A DNA stretch of 45,703 nt from Streptomyces spiroverticillatus (GCA_014650415.1 BMUX01000035.1:1-45703), one strand, 5' to 3'. Positions 33,029-41,427 are shown, counted from the stretch's first letter. Numbers and translations are program-made. Notes: generated by a model from the sequence alone, not told the origin.

Positions 33029-33034
33029 ATCCTG
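33029..33034 (-). promoter_or_regulatory. -10 hexamer CAGGAT, leaderless start of the MOSC gene
   Basis: On the minus strand CAGGAT lies 6 nt before the ATG at 33022. It abuts the terminator hairpin of the preceding gene. Confidence 0.5.
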
Positions 33035-33035
33035 C

Positions 33036-33067
33036 CAGCAGGCTCGGACATCCGTCCGAGCCTGCTG
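33036..33067 (-). terminator. 14-bp perfect hairpin after the Pro/Gln-rich gene
   Basis: A 14-bp perfect stem (33036-33049 with 33054-33067, loop ATCC) starts 34 nt after the stop of the Pro/Gln-rich gene on the minus strand. Confidence 0.85.
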
Positions 33068-33101
33068 CCGTGGCCTCCGGTACGCCGCTGCCGGGTGGGG
33101 G

Positions 33102-33668
33102 CTAGTAGCCCCGACCGCCCTGCTGGTACTGGCGGTTGTACGGGTCCTCGTACGGCGCGGCGGCCTGCGCGGGGCGCGGGGCCACCGGGCGCATCGCCTC
33201 GTACCCCGAGGGCGGGACCGGGCGCTGCGGCTGCTGCTGTTGCATCTGCGGCGCGACGGGGCGCTGTGGCTGCGGGCGCTGCATCTGCTGCGGCTGCTGG
33301 GCGTTCGGGTAGCCGCCGCGCTGCGGGCCCGCCTGCTGCGGGATGTACGGCGCGGGCGCGTTCTGCAGCTGCGGCATCGGGGCCTGCTGGAGGTGCGGCG
33401 CCTGCTGGTACGGGGCCGGAGCCTGCTGCTGCGCGGGCTGCGGGTATCCGTAGGAGGGCTGCGGGTGCGAGGGGGCGGCCGGCAGCGCGGGAAGCGCCGA
33501 GGGCAGGGCCGGCAGATAGCTGTTGCCGGTGTCGTACATGGCGGGCACCCGGATCGGGGCGATCTGGGGCGTACCGCGCTCCGCGACGAGAGAGTCGTAG
33601 ATCGGGGTGTCCGGGAAGGACGGGGCGGAGTAGTAACCGCCGCCATAGGTGGAGCGGGGGGAGGTCAT
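33102..33668 (-). CDS. Pro/Gln-rich protein, DUF6643-like
   Basis: The 188-residue protein begins MTSPRSTYGGGYYSAPSFPDTPIYDSLVAERGTPQIAPIRVP, a conserved stretch I associate with the streptomycete DUF6643 family. The rest is low-complexity Pro/Gln/Ala repeats (QQAP, PQLQNAP, RPQPQRPVAP), probably disordered. There are no membrane segments or enzyme motifs; the function is unknown. I chose the ATG at 33668. It has no good ribosome-binding site, so its start is not certain, and the message may be leaderless. It is divergent from the TerD gene. Confidence 0.75.
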   Translation of the reverse strand: MTSPRSTYGGGYYSAPSFPDTPIYDSLVAERGTPQIAPIRVPAMYDTGNSYLPALPSALPALPAAPSHPQPSYGYPQPAQQQAPAPYQQAPHLQQAPMPQLQNAPAPYIPQQAGPQRGGYPNAQQPQQMQRPQPQRPVAPQMQQQQPQRPVPPSGYEAMRPVAPRPAQAAAPYEDPYNRQYQQGGRGY

Positions 33669-33841
33669 GGCACATAAGTTAAGCCCAAGATGTTCTGTAT
33701 GGGGAGCCCGATAAGAGGGTTGTTTCGCGTGTTGTGGGTAGCCCTGGGTCACTAATCAGAGCGAACTTGGGAAAATCGGTCGTCTTGTAGCGTCTGGATC
33801 GTGTAAGGAACGGTTCATTTCGACTCGCGTTGGGGGCGAGC

Positions 33842-35215
33842 ATGTCCATGCTTAAGGGAACCAATGTGCCGGTACCGGCACAGTCCGTGCGTGTCGAAGT
33901 GGGCCGCAGGTCCGGGCCGGGGGTGCCGGACGTCGACGCGTCGGCGCTGCTGCTCACCGGCGGCCGGGTGCGCTCCGACGCCGACTTCGTCTTCTACAAC
34001 CAGCCCGCCCACGCCTCCGGCGCCGTCCGGTACGACGGGAAGCAGCCCGGCGCGGGCGGCACCGTCACGGACACCGTGTCGGTCGACTTCGGGCGCATGG
34101 AGAGCGCCGTGGAGACCGTGGTGCTCGCCGCCTCCGCCGACGGCGGCAGCTTCGGCCAGGTGCCGGGCCTGTACATCCGCGTCCTGGACACGGCGAGCGG
34201 CGCGGAGATCGCCCGCTTCGACAGCCAGGACGCCACCGTCGAGACGGCGTTCGTGCTCGGCGAGCTCTACCGGCGTCAGGGCGCCTGGAAGTTCCGGGCC
34301 GTCGGCCAGGGCTACAGCAGCGGCCTCGAAGGACTCGCCACGGACTACGGCATCACCGTCGACGAACCGCAGCAGGCGGCCCCGGCACCCGCCCCCGCAC
34401 CCGCCGCGCCGGCCTGGCCCGCACCGGCCACGCCCACCTCCGCCCCGCAGGCCCCCGTCTGGCCGACCGCGCCCGGCTCCACGCCGCCGCCAGCCGCCCC
34501 GACGATGCCGTCCGCCCCGATGCCGTCCTACGCGACGCCGCCGCCCGCACCGGCCCCGGCACCCGCTCCCGCTCCCGTACGCCTGACCAAGGTCACGCTC
34601 ACCAAGGCCTCCCCGACCGTCTCCCTCGCCAAGCAGGGCGGCACCGGCGGTGCCATGCGCGTCAACCTCAACTGGGAGTCCCGCAAGCAGTTCAAGGGCT
34701 GGGGCAGCAAGCTCGGCCGGGCCATGGCCCAGCACTCCGACCTCGACCTCGACCTGTGCGCCCTGTACGAACTCGCCGACGGCCGCAAGGGCGTCGTCCA
34801 GGCCCTGGGCAACGCCTTCGGCGCGCTCAACCAGCCGCCGTACATCCACCTCGACGGCGACGACCGCACCGGAGCGGTCTCCTCCGGCGAGAACCTCACC
34901 ATCAACCTCGACCACAAGGACCGGCTCCGCCGCGTCCTCATCTTCGTCACCATCTACGAGGGCGCCCGCTCCTTCGCCGACCTGCACGCCACCGTCACGC
35001 TCACCCCGCAGAACGGCGCGCCGATCGACTTCTCCCTCGACGAGTGCACGGTGCCCTCCACGGTCGCCGCCCTCGCCCTGATCAGTTACGAGAACGGCGA
35101 CCTGACCGTCCGCCGCGAGGCCCAGTACCTGGTGCCGCAGCGCGGGGTCAGCCCGCAGCGCACCGTCGACCAGGCCTACGGCTGGGGCATGAACTGGACC
35201 CCCGGCCGGAAGTAG
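33842..35215 (+). CDS. TerD-family protein with two TerD domains
   Basis: The 457-residue protein has an N-terminal TerD domain (residues 1-180): LKGTNVPVP, DVDASALLLTGGRVRSDADFVFYNQP and FVLGELYRRQGAWKFRAVGQGYSSGL. A Pro/Ala-rich linker of about 65 residues follows, then a second TerD/TerA-like domain (from about 245) with DLDLDLCALYELADGRKGVVQALG, HLDGDDRTG, GENLTINLDHKDRLRRVLIFVTIYEGA and EYLVP-type ending. TerD domains bind calcium through the acidic clusters seen here and act in tellurite and stress responses; the exact role in Streptomyces is unclear. The ATG at 33842 has GGGGGCGAG upstream. Confidence 0.92.
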   Translation: MSMLKGTNVPVPAQSVRVEVGRRSGPGVPDVDASALLLTGGRVRSDADFVFYNQPAHASGAVRYDGKQPGAGGTVTDTVSVDFGRMESAVETVVLAASADGGSFGQVPGLYIRVLDTASGAEIARFDSQDATVETAFVLGELYRRQGAWKFRAVGQGYSSGLEGLATDYGITVDEPQQAAPAPAPAPAAPAWPAPATPTSAPQAPVWPTAPGSTPPPAAPTMPSAPMPSYATPPPAPAPAPAPAPVRLTKVTLTKASPTVSLAKQGGTGGAMRVNLNWESRKQFKGWGSKLGRAMAQHSDLDLDLCALYELADGRKGVVQALGNAFGALNQPPYIHLDGDDRTGAVSSGENLTINLDHKDRLRRVLIFVTIYEGARSFADLHATVTLTPQNGAPIDFSLDECTVPSTVAALALISYENGDLTVRREAQYLVPQRGVSPQRTVDQAYGWGMNWTPGRK

Positions 35216-35224
35216 AAGTCCCGT

Positions 35225-36418
35225 TCAGCGGTCCGGCGCGGTCTCGGGACGGGCGTACGTACGCCCCTTCCAGGCCGCGCCCCGGCCCCGGTGGTGCTGC
35301 ACCGCCGAGTCCACCGTCATCAGCGTGTACAGCAGCGCCGTGAACGGCAGCAGCGGGGCCAGCGCGAACGTCTGCCGGTAGTAGCGCAGCATCGGCAGGT
35401 ATGTCCCCGTCATCACCGCCCAGGCCGCAAGCCCCGCCCACCCGGCCGCCGTGTCGCCGGTCAGCAGTCCGGTGGCCAGGGCGTACGGCGGGGCGAGGTA
35501 CACCAGGGCCAGGCCCAGGACCGTACCGAGCAACAGCAGCGGGTTGTGCCGCAGTTGGGCGTACGCGCTGCGCGAGACCATCCGCCACAGGTCGCCGAGC
35601 CCCGGATACGGGCGCACGCTGTCCACCCGCTCGGCCAGGCCCAGCCAGATCCGGCCGCCGCAGCGGCGCACCTCGCGGGCGAGGGACACGTCGTCGATGA
35701 CCGCGCCCCGGATGGATTCGGGCACACGTGCGCGCAGGGCCGTCTCGGTGCGCAGCAGCACGCAACCGCCCGCGGCGGCCGCCGTGCCCCCCTTGTTGCG
35801 GTTGATCCACCGGAACGGATACAGCTGCGCGAAGAAGTACACGAAGGCGGGCACGATCAGCCGCTCCCAGGGGGTGATCACCCGCAGCCGGGCCATCTGG
35901 GACACCATGTCGAAGCCGCCCGCCCCGTGCTCGTCCGGCAGGGCCGCGGCCACCAGCTCCCGCAGGCTGTCCGGCTCGTGCGCGATGTCGGCGTCCGTGA
36001 GCAGCAGGTACTCCGGGCCGCTGTCCCGGGCGACCTCCATCCCGTACCGCACCGCCCACAGCTTGCCCGTCCACCCCGGTTCGGGCTCGCCCGGCGTGAC
36101 CACGGTCAGCGGCAGCCCGCCCAGGCGCCCGGACAGGGCGCGGGCCAGTTTGCCGGTGCCGTCGCTGCTGCCGTCGTCCACCAGGATCACCTCGGCACCG
36201 CCCGGATAGTCCTGGGCCAGCAGCGACGGCAGGCTCTCGGGAAGCACCTCGGCCTCGTCCCGCGCGGGGACGACGACGGCGACGTACGGCCACCGTCCCT
36301 CCGCCGGGCGGGTGCGCGGCGGCAGGCGCTGGTCGGTGCGCCAGAAGAAGCCCCGGCACAGCAGCAGCCACAGCCAGACGGTCAGTGATCCCACGGCGAT
36401 CCACGCGACGACGCTCAC
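35225..36418 (-). CDS. HpnB-like family 2 glycosyltransferase
   Basis: The 397-residue protein has one N-terminal helix, a GT2 core with VAVVVPARDEAEVLPESLPSL, DDGSSDGTG (81-89), GWTGKLWAV, TDADIAHEPD (141-150), GGFDMVSQMARLRV, FAQLYPFRW, AAAAGGCVLLR and RPYPGLGDLWRM, and then three or four C-terminal helices. This matches the hopene-associated HpnB glycosyltransferase pattern as I recall it. No hopanoid genes are in the window, so the acceptor is uncertain. The GTG at 36418 has CAGACT 7 nt upstream (leaderless). It converges with the TerD gene, 9 nt apart. Confidence 0.85.
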   Translation of the reverse strand: MSVVAWIAVGSLTVWLWLLLCRGFFWRTDQRLPPRTRPAEGRWPYVAVVVPARDEAEVLPESLPSLLAQDYPGGAEVILVDDGSSDGTGKLARALSGRLGGLPLTVVTPGEPEPGWTGKLWAVRYGMEVARDSGPEYLLLTDADIAHEPDSLRELVAAALPDEHGAGGFDMVSQMARLRVITPWERLIVPAFVYFFAQLYPFRWINRNKGGTAAAAGGCVLLRTETALRARVPESIRGAVIDDVSLAREVRRCGGRIWLGLAERVDSVRPYPGLGDLWRMVSRSAYAQLRHNPLLLLGTVLGLALVYLAPPYALATGLLTGDTAAGWAGLAAWAVMTGTYLPMLRYYRQTFALAPLLPFTALLYTLMTVDSAVQHHRGRGAAWKGRTYARPETAPDR

Positions 36419-36425
36419 CCGTCGC

Positions 36426-36431
36426 AGTCTG
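36426..36431 (-). promoter_or_regulatory. -10 hexamer CAGACT, leaderless start
   Basis: On the minus strand CAGACT lies 7 nt before the GTG at 36418. Confidence 0.45.
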
Positions 36432-36494
36432 CCGCAGGAGCGAAGGCTTCCGGGGGCGCGCGGAGGGCTCGCGGGGAGTTTCGGACCGGTCGTT

Positions 36495-36500
36495 TAAGGT
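36495..36500 (+). promoter_or_regulatory. -10 hexamer TAAGGT, leaderless start
   Basis: TAAGGT lies 6 nt before the GTG at 36507. Confidence 0.45.
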
Positions 36501-36506
36501 GACTGG

Positions 36507-37334
36507 GTGAAGATCGCGCTCATGGATTCCGGGATCGGCCTGCTCGCGGCAGCCGCGGCGGTGCACCGCATGCGGCCTGACGCCGACCTCGTCGTCGCCT
36601 CCGACCCCGACGGAATGCCCTGGGGACCGCGCACACCCGACGACATCCGGGCGCACGCCCTGGCCGTCGCCCGCGCGGCGGCGGCGGAGCAGCCCGACGC
36701 GCTGATCATCGGCTGCAACACCGCGACCGTGCACGCGCTGCCCGCGATCCGCGCCGAACTCGAACCGGGGATTCCGGTCATCGGCACCGTCCCCGCGATC
36801 AAGCCCGCCGCGGCTTCGGGCGGTCCCTTCGCCATCTGGGCGACCCCCGCCACCACCGGAAGCCCCTACCAGCGGGGCCTGATCCGCGACTTCGCACAGG
36901 GCGTGGAGGTCACCGAGGTGCCCTGCCCCGGGCTCGCGGACGCGCTGGAGGTCGCCGACGAGGAGGCGATCGACCGTGCGGTGGCCGCCGCGGCGGCGCT
37001 CACCCCGCCCGATGTAAGGACCGTCGTCTTGGGGTGCACCCATTACGAACTCGTCGCCGACCGGATCCGGGCGGCGCTGCGGCGCTCGGGCGATGCGGCT
37101 CCGCTCACCCTCATGGGGTCGGCGGAGGCGGTCGCCGCACAGGCTCTTCGGCGGGCCGGCCTGGAGCCCGCGCCGGCCGCCGATCCGGCGTCCCACCTGA
37201 CGGTTCTGCTGAGCGGACGGCGCTCCGGGAGCCTCACCGCACCGGCCCTCGCCTACACCGAGGGCCGACTGCTGGCTGCCATGACCGCGGAACGTGAGTA
37301 CGCTGCTACGCATGAGGGACTTCCCCCGCGCTGA
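36507..37334 (+). CDS. Glutamate-racemase-like (Asp/Glu racemase family) protein
   Basis: The 275-residue protein has both catalytic cysteines of the family, Cys70 (IIGCNTAT) and Cys177 (VLGCTHYE), and the start MDSGIGLL. This start differs from the usual DSGxGGL of MurI by missing one Gly. The motif MPWGPRTPDDI replaces the usual PYG stretch. It probably racemises or cleaves a small amino acid or its derivative. It may be a second racemase distinct from cell-wall MurI. The GTG at 36507 follows a -10 hexamer by 6 nt. Its 3' end overlaps the next membrane gene by 23 nt. Confidence 0.82.
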   Translation: MKIALMDSGIGLLAAAAAVHRMRPDADLVVASDPDGMPWGPRTPDDIRAHALAVARAAAAEQPDALIIGCNTATVHALPAIRAELEPGIPVIGTVPAIKPAAASGGPFAIWATPATTGSPYQRGLIRDFAQGVEVTEVPCPGLADALEVADEEAIDRAVAAAAALTPPDVRTVVLGCTHYELVADRIRAALRRSGDAAPLTLMGSAEAVAAQALRRAGLEPAPAADPASHLTVLLSGRRSGSLTAPALAYTEGRLLAAMTAEREYAATHEGLPPR

Positions 37335-37875
37335 CGACGCCGACGGTCTCCCGAGCGAGTCCGTCCCCACCGGCACCACCTGGCACGGCCGTGCGACCAA
37401 CCGCGCCCAGTGGCTGCTCTCGGCCTCCGGAGCGGCGTTCCTGGCCCTCGGCATCGAGCTGGCCGTCGACTCCTCCTGGATGCACGGCATCGTGCCGCTG
37501 GCGATGTCGGTGGTCGGATGCGTAGCGGTCGGGCTGCTGGTGATCTTCGGGACGCTCGCCTTCGTGCACGTGGCGGTCAAGGTGGACGACCACGCGCTGG
37601 AGGTGCGGTGCGGGCACATAGGGCTGCCCCGCCGGCGCATTCCGCTGGCGCACGTGGTGGGGGCCGAACTGGATCCGCGCGTCACGCCCCGGCAGTGGGG
37701 CGGGTGGGGGTACCGGTGGCGGCCCGAGCAGGGCATGGCGGTGGTCGTCCGGCGGGGCGAGGCGGTCGTGCTGAGGCTCGGGGACGGGCGGACGTTCACC
37801 GTGACGGTGGACGATGCGGCGGGGGCGGTGCGGGAGATCCGGCGGCGGTGCGGGTTGGGGCCGGTGGGCCCCTGA
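37312..37875 (+). CDS. Two-helix membrane protein with PH-like tail
   Basis: The 187-residue protein has two membrane helices (about residues 33-53 and 60-82) and then a beta-rich region VKVDDHALEVRCGHIGLPRRRIPLAHVVGAELD and VVVRRGEAVVLRLGDGRTFTVTVDD, a pattern like bacterial PH domains of membrane proteins. I do not recognise a named family. The ATG at 37312 overlaps the racemase gene by 23 nt; a GTG at 37294 is possible. The overlap suggests translational coupling. The function is unknown. Confidence 0.75.
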   Translation: MRDFPRADDADGLPSESVPTGTTWHGRATNRAQWLLSASGAAFLALGIELAVDSSWMHGIVPLAMSVVGCVAVGLLVIFGTLAFVHVAVKVDDHALEVRCGHIGLPRRRIPLAHVVGAELDPRVTPRQWGGWGYRWRPEQGMAVVVRRGEAVVLRLGDGRTFTVTVDDAAGAVREIRRRCGLGPVGP

Positions 37876-37923
37876 GGGGTGGTTCGACTCCGTGCCGGTG
37901 ACCGGCTCCGTGCGGGTGCCTCG

Positions 37924-37994
37924 TGACTGGTCGCTGGTCGCGCCCGCGCGGCGGAGCCGCAGATTCAACACAGCCCCGCGCCCCTGTAGGGCAC
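37924..37994. repeat. Streptomycete intergenic repeat element
   Basis: A stretch with GACTGGTCGC, GCGCCCGCGCGGCGGAGCCGC and ACAGCCCCGCGCCCCTGTAGGG matches, from memory, a short repeat found scattered between genes in many Streptomyces. It lies between two convergent genes. Function unknown; it may act as a terminator. Confidence 0.6.
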
Positions 37995-39014
37995 CTATGG
38001 CGTACGGGCTGCGCGGGCCGAGGCCGCGCCTGCCAGGGCGGCGGCGCCTGCTGTCACCGGGGTGAAGCTCAGGGCGTTGCCGATGGCGGAGAGGGCGGCC
38101 AGGGCCGTGAGGGCGGCTGCCGCGGTCAGGGCGATCTCGGTGGAGCGGGGGGAGCGCCAGAGGCCGTGCAGGAGCCAGCCGAAAGTCGCGGCCAGCAGGG
38201 TCACGCCGACCACTCCCTGCTCCGCCACCTGCTGCCACACCGCCGAGTGCGGCTTGCCGTCCGCGTTGACCGTCTGCCGGGCGACCTGGCTCAGGCCGCC
38301 GAAGCGGTCCGGGCCCACGCCACGGACCGGGTTGTCCTTCGCCATGGTGAGGGCGTCCTGCCACAAATCGACCCGGTTCGGGGTCAGCTGACCCTCCAGG
38401 GCCGCCGTCAGCCCGTCGGGGAGCGCGTTCTCCGCGACCGCCCAGGAGGCCCCGACCACCAGCAGCGTCGCCACCGCCAGGCCCGCCAGACCCAGCAGCC
38501 GTCTGCGCATCCGTACCGCTGCCAGCGAGCACAGCAGCACCCCGAGCGACGCGGCGAACCCCGCCACCGAGCCCAGCGCCAGTGACACCCCCGCCACCCC
38601 GAGCGCCAGCAGCCGCAGCAGCACCCGCGCCACCCGGGCCCGCGCCGCCCCCGCCGCACAGCACGCCGCCCCCGCGGCCACCACCAGCAGTGCCGCCGCC
38701 GCACCCGTGTGCCCCGGCGCGGGCGAGGCGATCGCCCCCGGCACCCCGTCGCCGGGCGCCAACGCGATGCCCAGTGCACCCAGCGCGAGACCGGTGAACG
38801 CCAGCACCGGCAGCAGCGAACCCAGGATCCGGCCGCCCGCGTACCCGGCCGCCACCGCCAGCACCGCCAGCAGGACGCCCTCGGTGTGCGTGTCGCGGCC
38901 CGCCGCGCACACCAGCGACCAGGCGGCGCAGCCGCCCAGCACCGCGACGCCCACCGCCGAGGGCACACCGCCGCGCTCCCGCAGTTCCGGGTCCCGCTTC
39001 CCCAGCACGTTCAT
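37995..39014 (-). CDS. O-antigen-ligase (Wzy_C)-like membrane protein
   Basis: The 339-residue protein has about eight to ten hydrophobic helices. The long outer loop carries LTPNRVDLWQDALTMAKDNPVRGVGPDRF, the Wzy_C-type motif (R..LW..AL.....P..G.GP..F), and then SAVWQQVAEQGVVG with the His/Glu-type residues of the family. Such proteins join or polymerise polysaccharide chains at the membrane. The role in a Gram-positive is unknown. I chose the ATG at 39014; the frame stays open to 39200, but that part looks like GC noise. It is divergent from the lnt gene. Confidence 0.8.
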   Translation of the reverse strand: MNVLGKRDPELRERGGVPSAVGVAVLGGCAAWSLVCAAGRDTHTEGVLLAVLAVAAGYAGGRILGSLLPVLAFTGLALGALGIALAPGDGVPGAIASPAPGHTGAAAALLVVAAGAACCAAGAARARVARVLLRLLALGVAGVSLALGSVAGFAASLGVLLCSLAAVRMRRRLLGLAGLAVATLLVVGASWAVAENALPDGLTAALEGQLTPNRVDLWQDALTMAKDNPVRGVGPDRFGGLSQVARQTVNADGKPHSAVWQQVAEQGVVGVTLLAATFGWLLHGLWRSPRSTEIALTAAAALTALAALSAIGNALSFTPVTAGAAALAGAASARAARTP

Positions 39015-39216
39015 CCCGTCGACCCCCGTACCTGTGACGGGCCCCGCCCGCGGCGGCCGGAGCGGGCCGGTGCGGCAGGGACTGGCGCACACGGTAACGG
39101 GAGTGACGCCCCTTTGTGGACGTATCGCACAGGATCGTGCAGGAACGATGCTTCCCTTGCGGCGCAGAGCAGAAGGCCGGGGCGGGACCGCCCTGCTCAC
39201 ACGGGCGCGGCCACCG

Positions 39217-39222
39217 TAGACT
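39217..39222 (+). promoter_or_regulatory. -10 hexamer TAGACT, leaderless start
   Basis: TAGACT ends 7 nt before the GTG at 39230. Confidence 0.5.
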
Positions 39223-39229
39223 CCGCCGG

Positions 39230-40828
39230 GTGAGCACCACCATCACCCCCGTAGCAGCCCCGCCGGACCCTGCCCCGGCCGCACCCCGCCGAGGAATGTG
39301 GCTGGTGCGTACCCTCGCGGCCGCCGTGTCAGGACTGCTCCTCTACGCGAGCTTCCCGCCCCGCCCCCTGTGGTGGCTGGCGCTGCCCGGCTTCGCCCTG
39401 CTCGGCTGGGCGCTGCACGGGCGCCGGCTGCGGGCCGGGTTCGGGCTCGGGCTGGTCGCCGGGCTCGGCTTCCTGCTGCCGCTGCTGTCCTGGACCGGCG
39501 AGGAGGTCGGCCCGGTCCCGTGGATCGCGCTGACCATCGCCGAGGCGGTGTTCGTCGGGTTCGTGGGGATGGGCATCGCGGGCACGTCGAAGCTGCCTGC
39601 CTGGCCCGTGTGGGCGGCCGGGCTGTGGGTCGTGGGGGAGGGGGCGCGGGCCCGCTTCCCGTTCGAGGGCTTCTCCTGGGGCAAGATCGCCTTCGGGCAG
39701 GCGGACGGGGTGTTCCTCTCGCTGGCCGGACTCGGCGGCACCCCGCTGGTGGGCTTCGCGGTCGCCCTGTGCGGCTTCGGCCTCTTCGAGGCGGTCCGGC
39801 AGGTCCTGACGTACCGGCGTACGAAGAAGATCCCGCGCGCCGGACTGGTGACGGCCGCGCTGGCCGTCCTCGTACCGCTGGTGGCGTCCCTGGCGACGCG
39901 TCCGCTGCTGGACGACTCCGCCGAGGACGGCACCGCGACCGCCGCCCTCATCCAGGGCAACGTGCCGCGCCTGGGCCTGGACTTCAACGACCAGCGCCGC
40001 GCGGTCCTCGACAACCACGCCCGCCGCACCGAGCAGCTCGCCGACGAGGTCGCCGCGGGCAAGAAGCCCAAGCCGGACTTCGTGGTCTGGCCGGAGAACT
40101 CCTCCGACCTCGACCCGTACCGCAACTACGACGCCCGAGGCGTCATCGACGAGGCCGTCAAGAAGATCGGCGTCCCGGTCGCCATCGGCGCGGTCCTCAC
40201 CCCGGACAAGGGTCCGCTGCGCAACACCCTCATCCAGTGGGACCCCCAGCGCGGCCCCGTCGACACCTACGACAAGCGGCACATCCAGCCCTTCGGCGAG
40301 TACATGCCGATGCGCGACTTCGCCCGGAACTTCAGCAAGGACGTCGACCGGGTGCGCCGCGACTTCGGCCCCGGCAAGAAGGTCGGTGTCTTCGACATGG
40401 CGGGCACCAAGGTCGGCCTCGTCACCTGCTACGAAGCGGCCTTCGACGACGCCGTGCGCGACACCGTGGTGCACGGCGGCCAGGTCATCGCCGTACCCAG
40501 CAACAACGCCACCTTCGGGCGCAGCGAGATGACCTACCAGCAGCTCGCCATGAGCCGGGTGCGGGCCGCCGAGCACGGCCGCGCGGTCCTGGTGCCGGTC
40601 ACCAGCGGCGTCAGCGCGGTCATCCAGCCGGACGGCAAGGTCGTCCAGCAGACCGGGATGTTCGTGCCGGACGCGCTGGTCGCAAAGGTGCCGCTGCGGT
40701 CCTCGCTGACCCCGGCGACCCGGATGGGCATCGGTCCGGAGATCTTCCTGGGTCTGCTCGGGGCGGCCGGCGTGGTGTGGGCGGTCACCCGGCGGGTGCG
40801 GGCGCGCCGAAGCGCGCAAGGGGCCTGA
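39230..40828 (+). CDS. lnt: Apolipoprotein N-acyltransferase
   Basis: The 532-residue protein has an N-terminal block of membrane helices (about residues 25-225, with FPFEGFSWGKIAFGQADG) and a nitrilase-type domain with the catalytic triad Glu289 (VVWPENSS), Lys349 (TYDKRHIQPFGEY) and Cys400 (GLVTCYEAAF). It ends with one more helix. This is the third enzyme of lipoprotein maturation; it adds an acyl chain to the N-terminal Cys of lipoproteins at the membrane. All key residues are present. The GTG at 39230 follows a -10 hexamer by 7 nt. Streptomycetes often carry two Lnt copies; which one this is cannot be told here. Confidence 0.93.
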   Translation: MSTTITPVAAPPDPAPAAPRRGMWLVRTLAAAVSGLLLYASFPPRPLWWLALPGFALLGWALHGRRLRAGFGLGLVAGLGFLLPLLSWTGEEVGPVPWIALTIAEAVFVGFVGMGIAGTSKLPAWPVWAAGLWVVGEGARARFPFEGFSWGKIAFGQADGVFLSLAGLGGTPLVGFAVALCGFGLFEAVRQVLTYRRTKKIPRAGLVTAALAVLVPLVASLATRPLLDDSAEDGTATAALIQGNVPRLGLDFNDQRRAVLDNHARRTEQLADEVAAGKKPKPDFVVWPENSSDLDPYRNYDARGVIDEAVKKIGVPVAIGAVLTPDKGPLRNTLIQWDPQRGPVDTYDKRHIQPFGEYMPMRDFARNFSKDVDRVRRDFGPGKKVGVFDMAGTKVGLVTCYEAAFDDAVRDTVVHGGQVIAVPSNNATFGRSEMTYQQLAMSRVRAAEHGRAVLVPVTSGVSAVIQPDGKVVQQTGMFVPDALVAKVPLRSSLTPATRMGIGPEIFLGLLGAAGVVWAVTRRVRARRSAQGA

Positions 40829-40850
40829 AGAGGCACTTTGTCCGGTCCCT

Positions 40851-40856
40851 TAGGGT
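40851..40856 (+). promoter_or_regulatory. -10 hexamer TAGGGT, leaderless start
   Basis: TAGGGT lies 6 nt before the ATG at 40863. Confidence 0.5.
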
Positions 40857-40862
40857 CGGTGC

Positions 40863-41384
40863 ATGGCTACTCCCGACTTCATCAAGAACATCCGCGAGAC
40901 CGCGGGGCACCAGCTCCTGTACCTCCCCGGCGTGACCGCCGTCGTCTTCGACGAGCAGGGGCGGGTGCTGCTCGGGCGGCGCTCCGACAACGGGGAGTGG
41001 TCCGTCGTCGGCGGCATCCCCGAGCCGGGGGAGCAGCCCGCGGAGGCGGCGGTGCGCGAGGTGTACGAGGAGACCGGCGTCGAGTGCGTCGTCGAGCGGG
41101 TCGTGCTGGTGCAGACGCTGCGCGCGGTGCAGTACGGGAACGGCGACATCTGCCAGTTCATGGACGTGACCGTGGCCTGCCGGGCGACCGGCGGCGAGGC
41201 GCGGGTGAACGACGAGGAGTCGCTCGAGGTCGGGTGGTTCGAGGTGGACGCGCTGCCGGAGATGCGGGAGTTCGCGACCTTCCGGATCAAGCAGGCGCTG
41301 GCGGACGAGCCGACGTGGTTCGCGCAGCCGGGGGAGGCGCCGCTGGGGGTGGCGGGGGTGGGGGTCACGCCCGAAGGGCACTGA
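40863..41384 (+). CDS. NUDIX hydrolase
   Basis: The 173-residue protein has a complete NUDIX box: GGIPEPGEQP then AEAAVREVYEETGV (about residues 50-73). The rest fits the fold: LPGVTAVVFDEQGRVLLGRRSDNGEWSVV before it, and YGNGDICQFMDVTVACRATGG with FEVDALPEM after it. It cleaves a nucleoside diphosphate linked to some group, using metal bound by the REVYEE glutamates. The exact substrate is unknown. The ATG at 40863 follows a -10 hexamer by 6 nt and is 34 nt after the lnt stop. It converges with dhaM across a hairpin. Confidence 0.92.
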   Translation: MATPDFIKNIRETAGHQLLYLPGVTAVVFDEQGRVLLGRRSDNGEWSVVGGIPEPGEQPAEAAVREVYEETGVECVVERVVLVQTLRAVQYGNGDICQFMDVTVACRATGGEARVNDEESLEVGWFEVDALPEMREFATFRIKQALADEPTWFAQPGEAPLGVAGVGVTPEGH

Positions 41385-41391
41385 GTCCCGT

Positions 41392-41427
41392 GCGGGGGCG
41401 GGGGAACAACACCCCCGGCCCCCCCGC
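41392..41427. terminator. G/C hairpin between NUDIX and dhaM
   Basis: A run of G-rich sequence (41392-41404) pairs with a C-rich run (41412-41427) around AACAACA. It lies between the two convergent genes and can end both transcripts. Confidence 0.7.

Noticed and set aside
35148..37799. An 883-codon minus-strand frame
   Set aside because: It is a shadow of the glycosyltransferase and racemase genes, with no recognisable domain.
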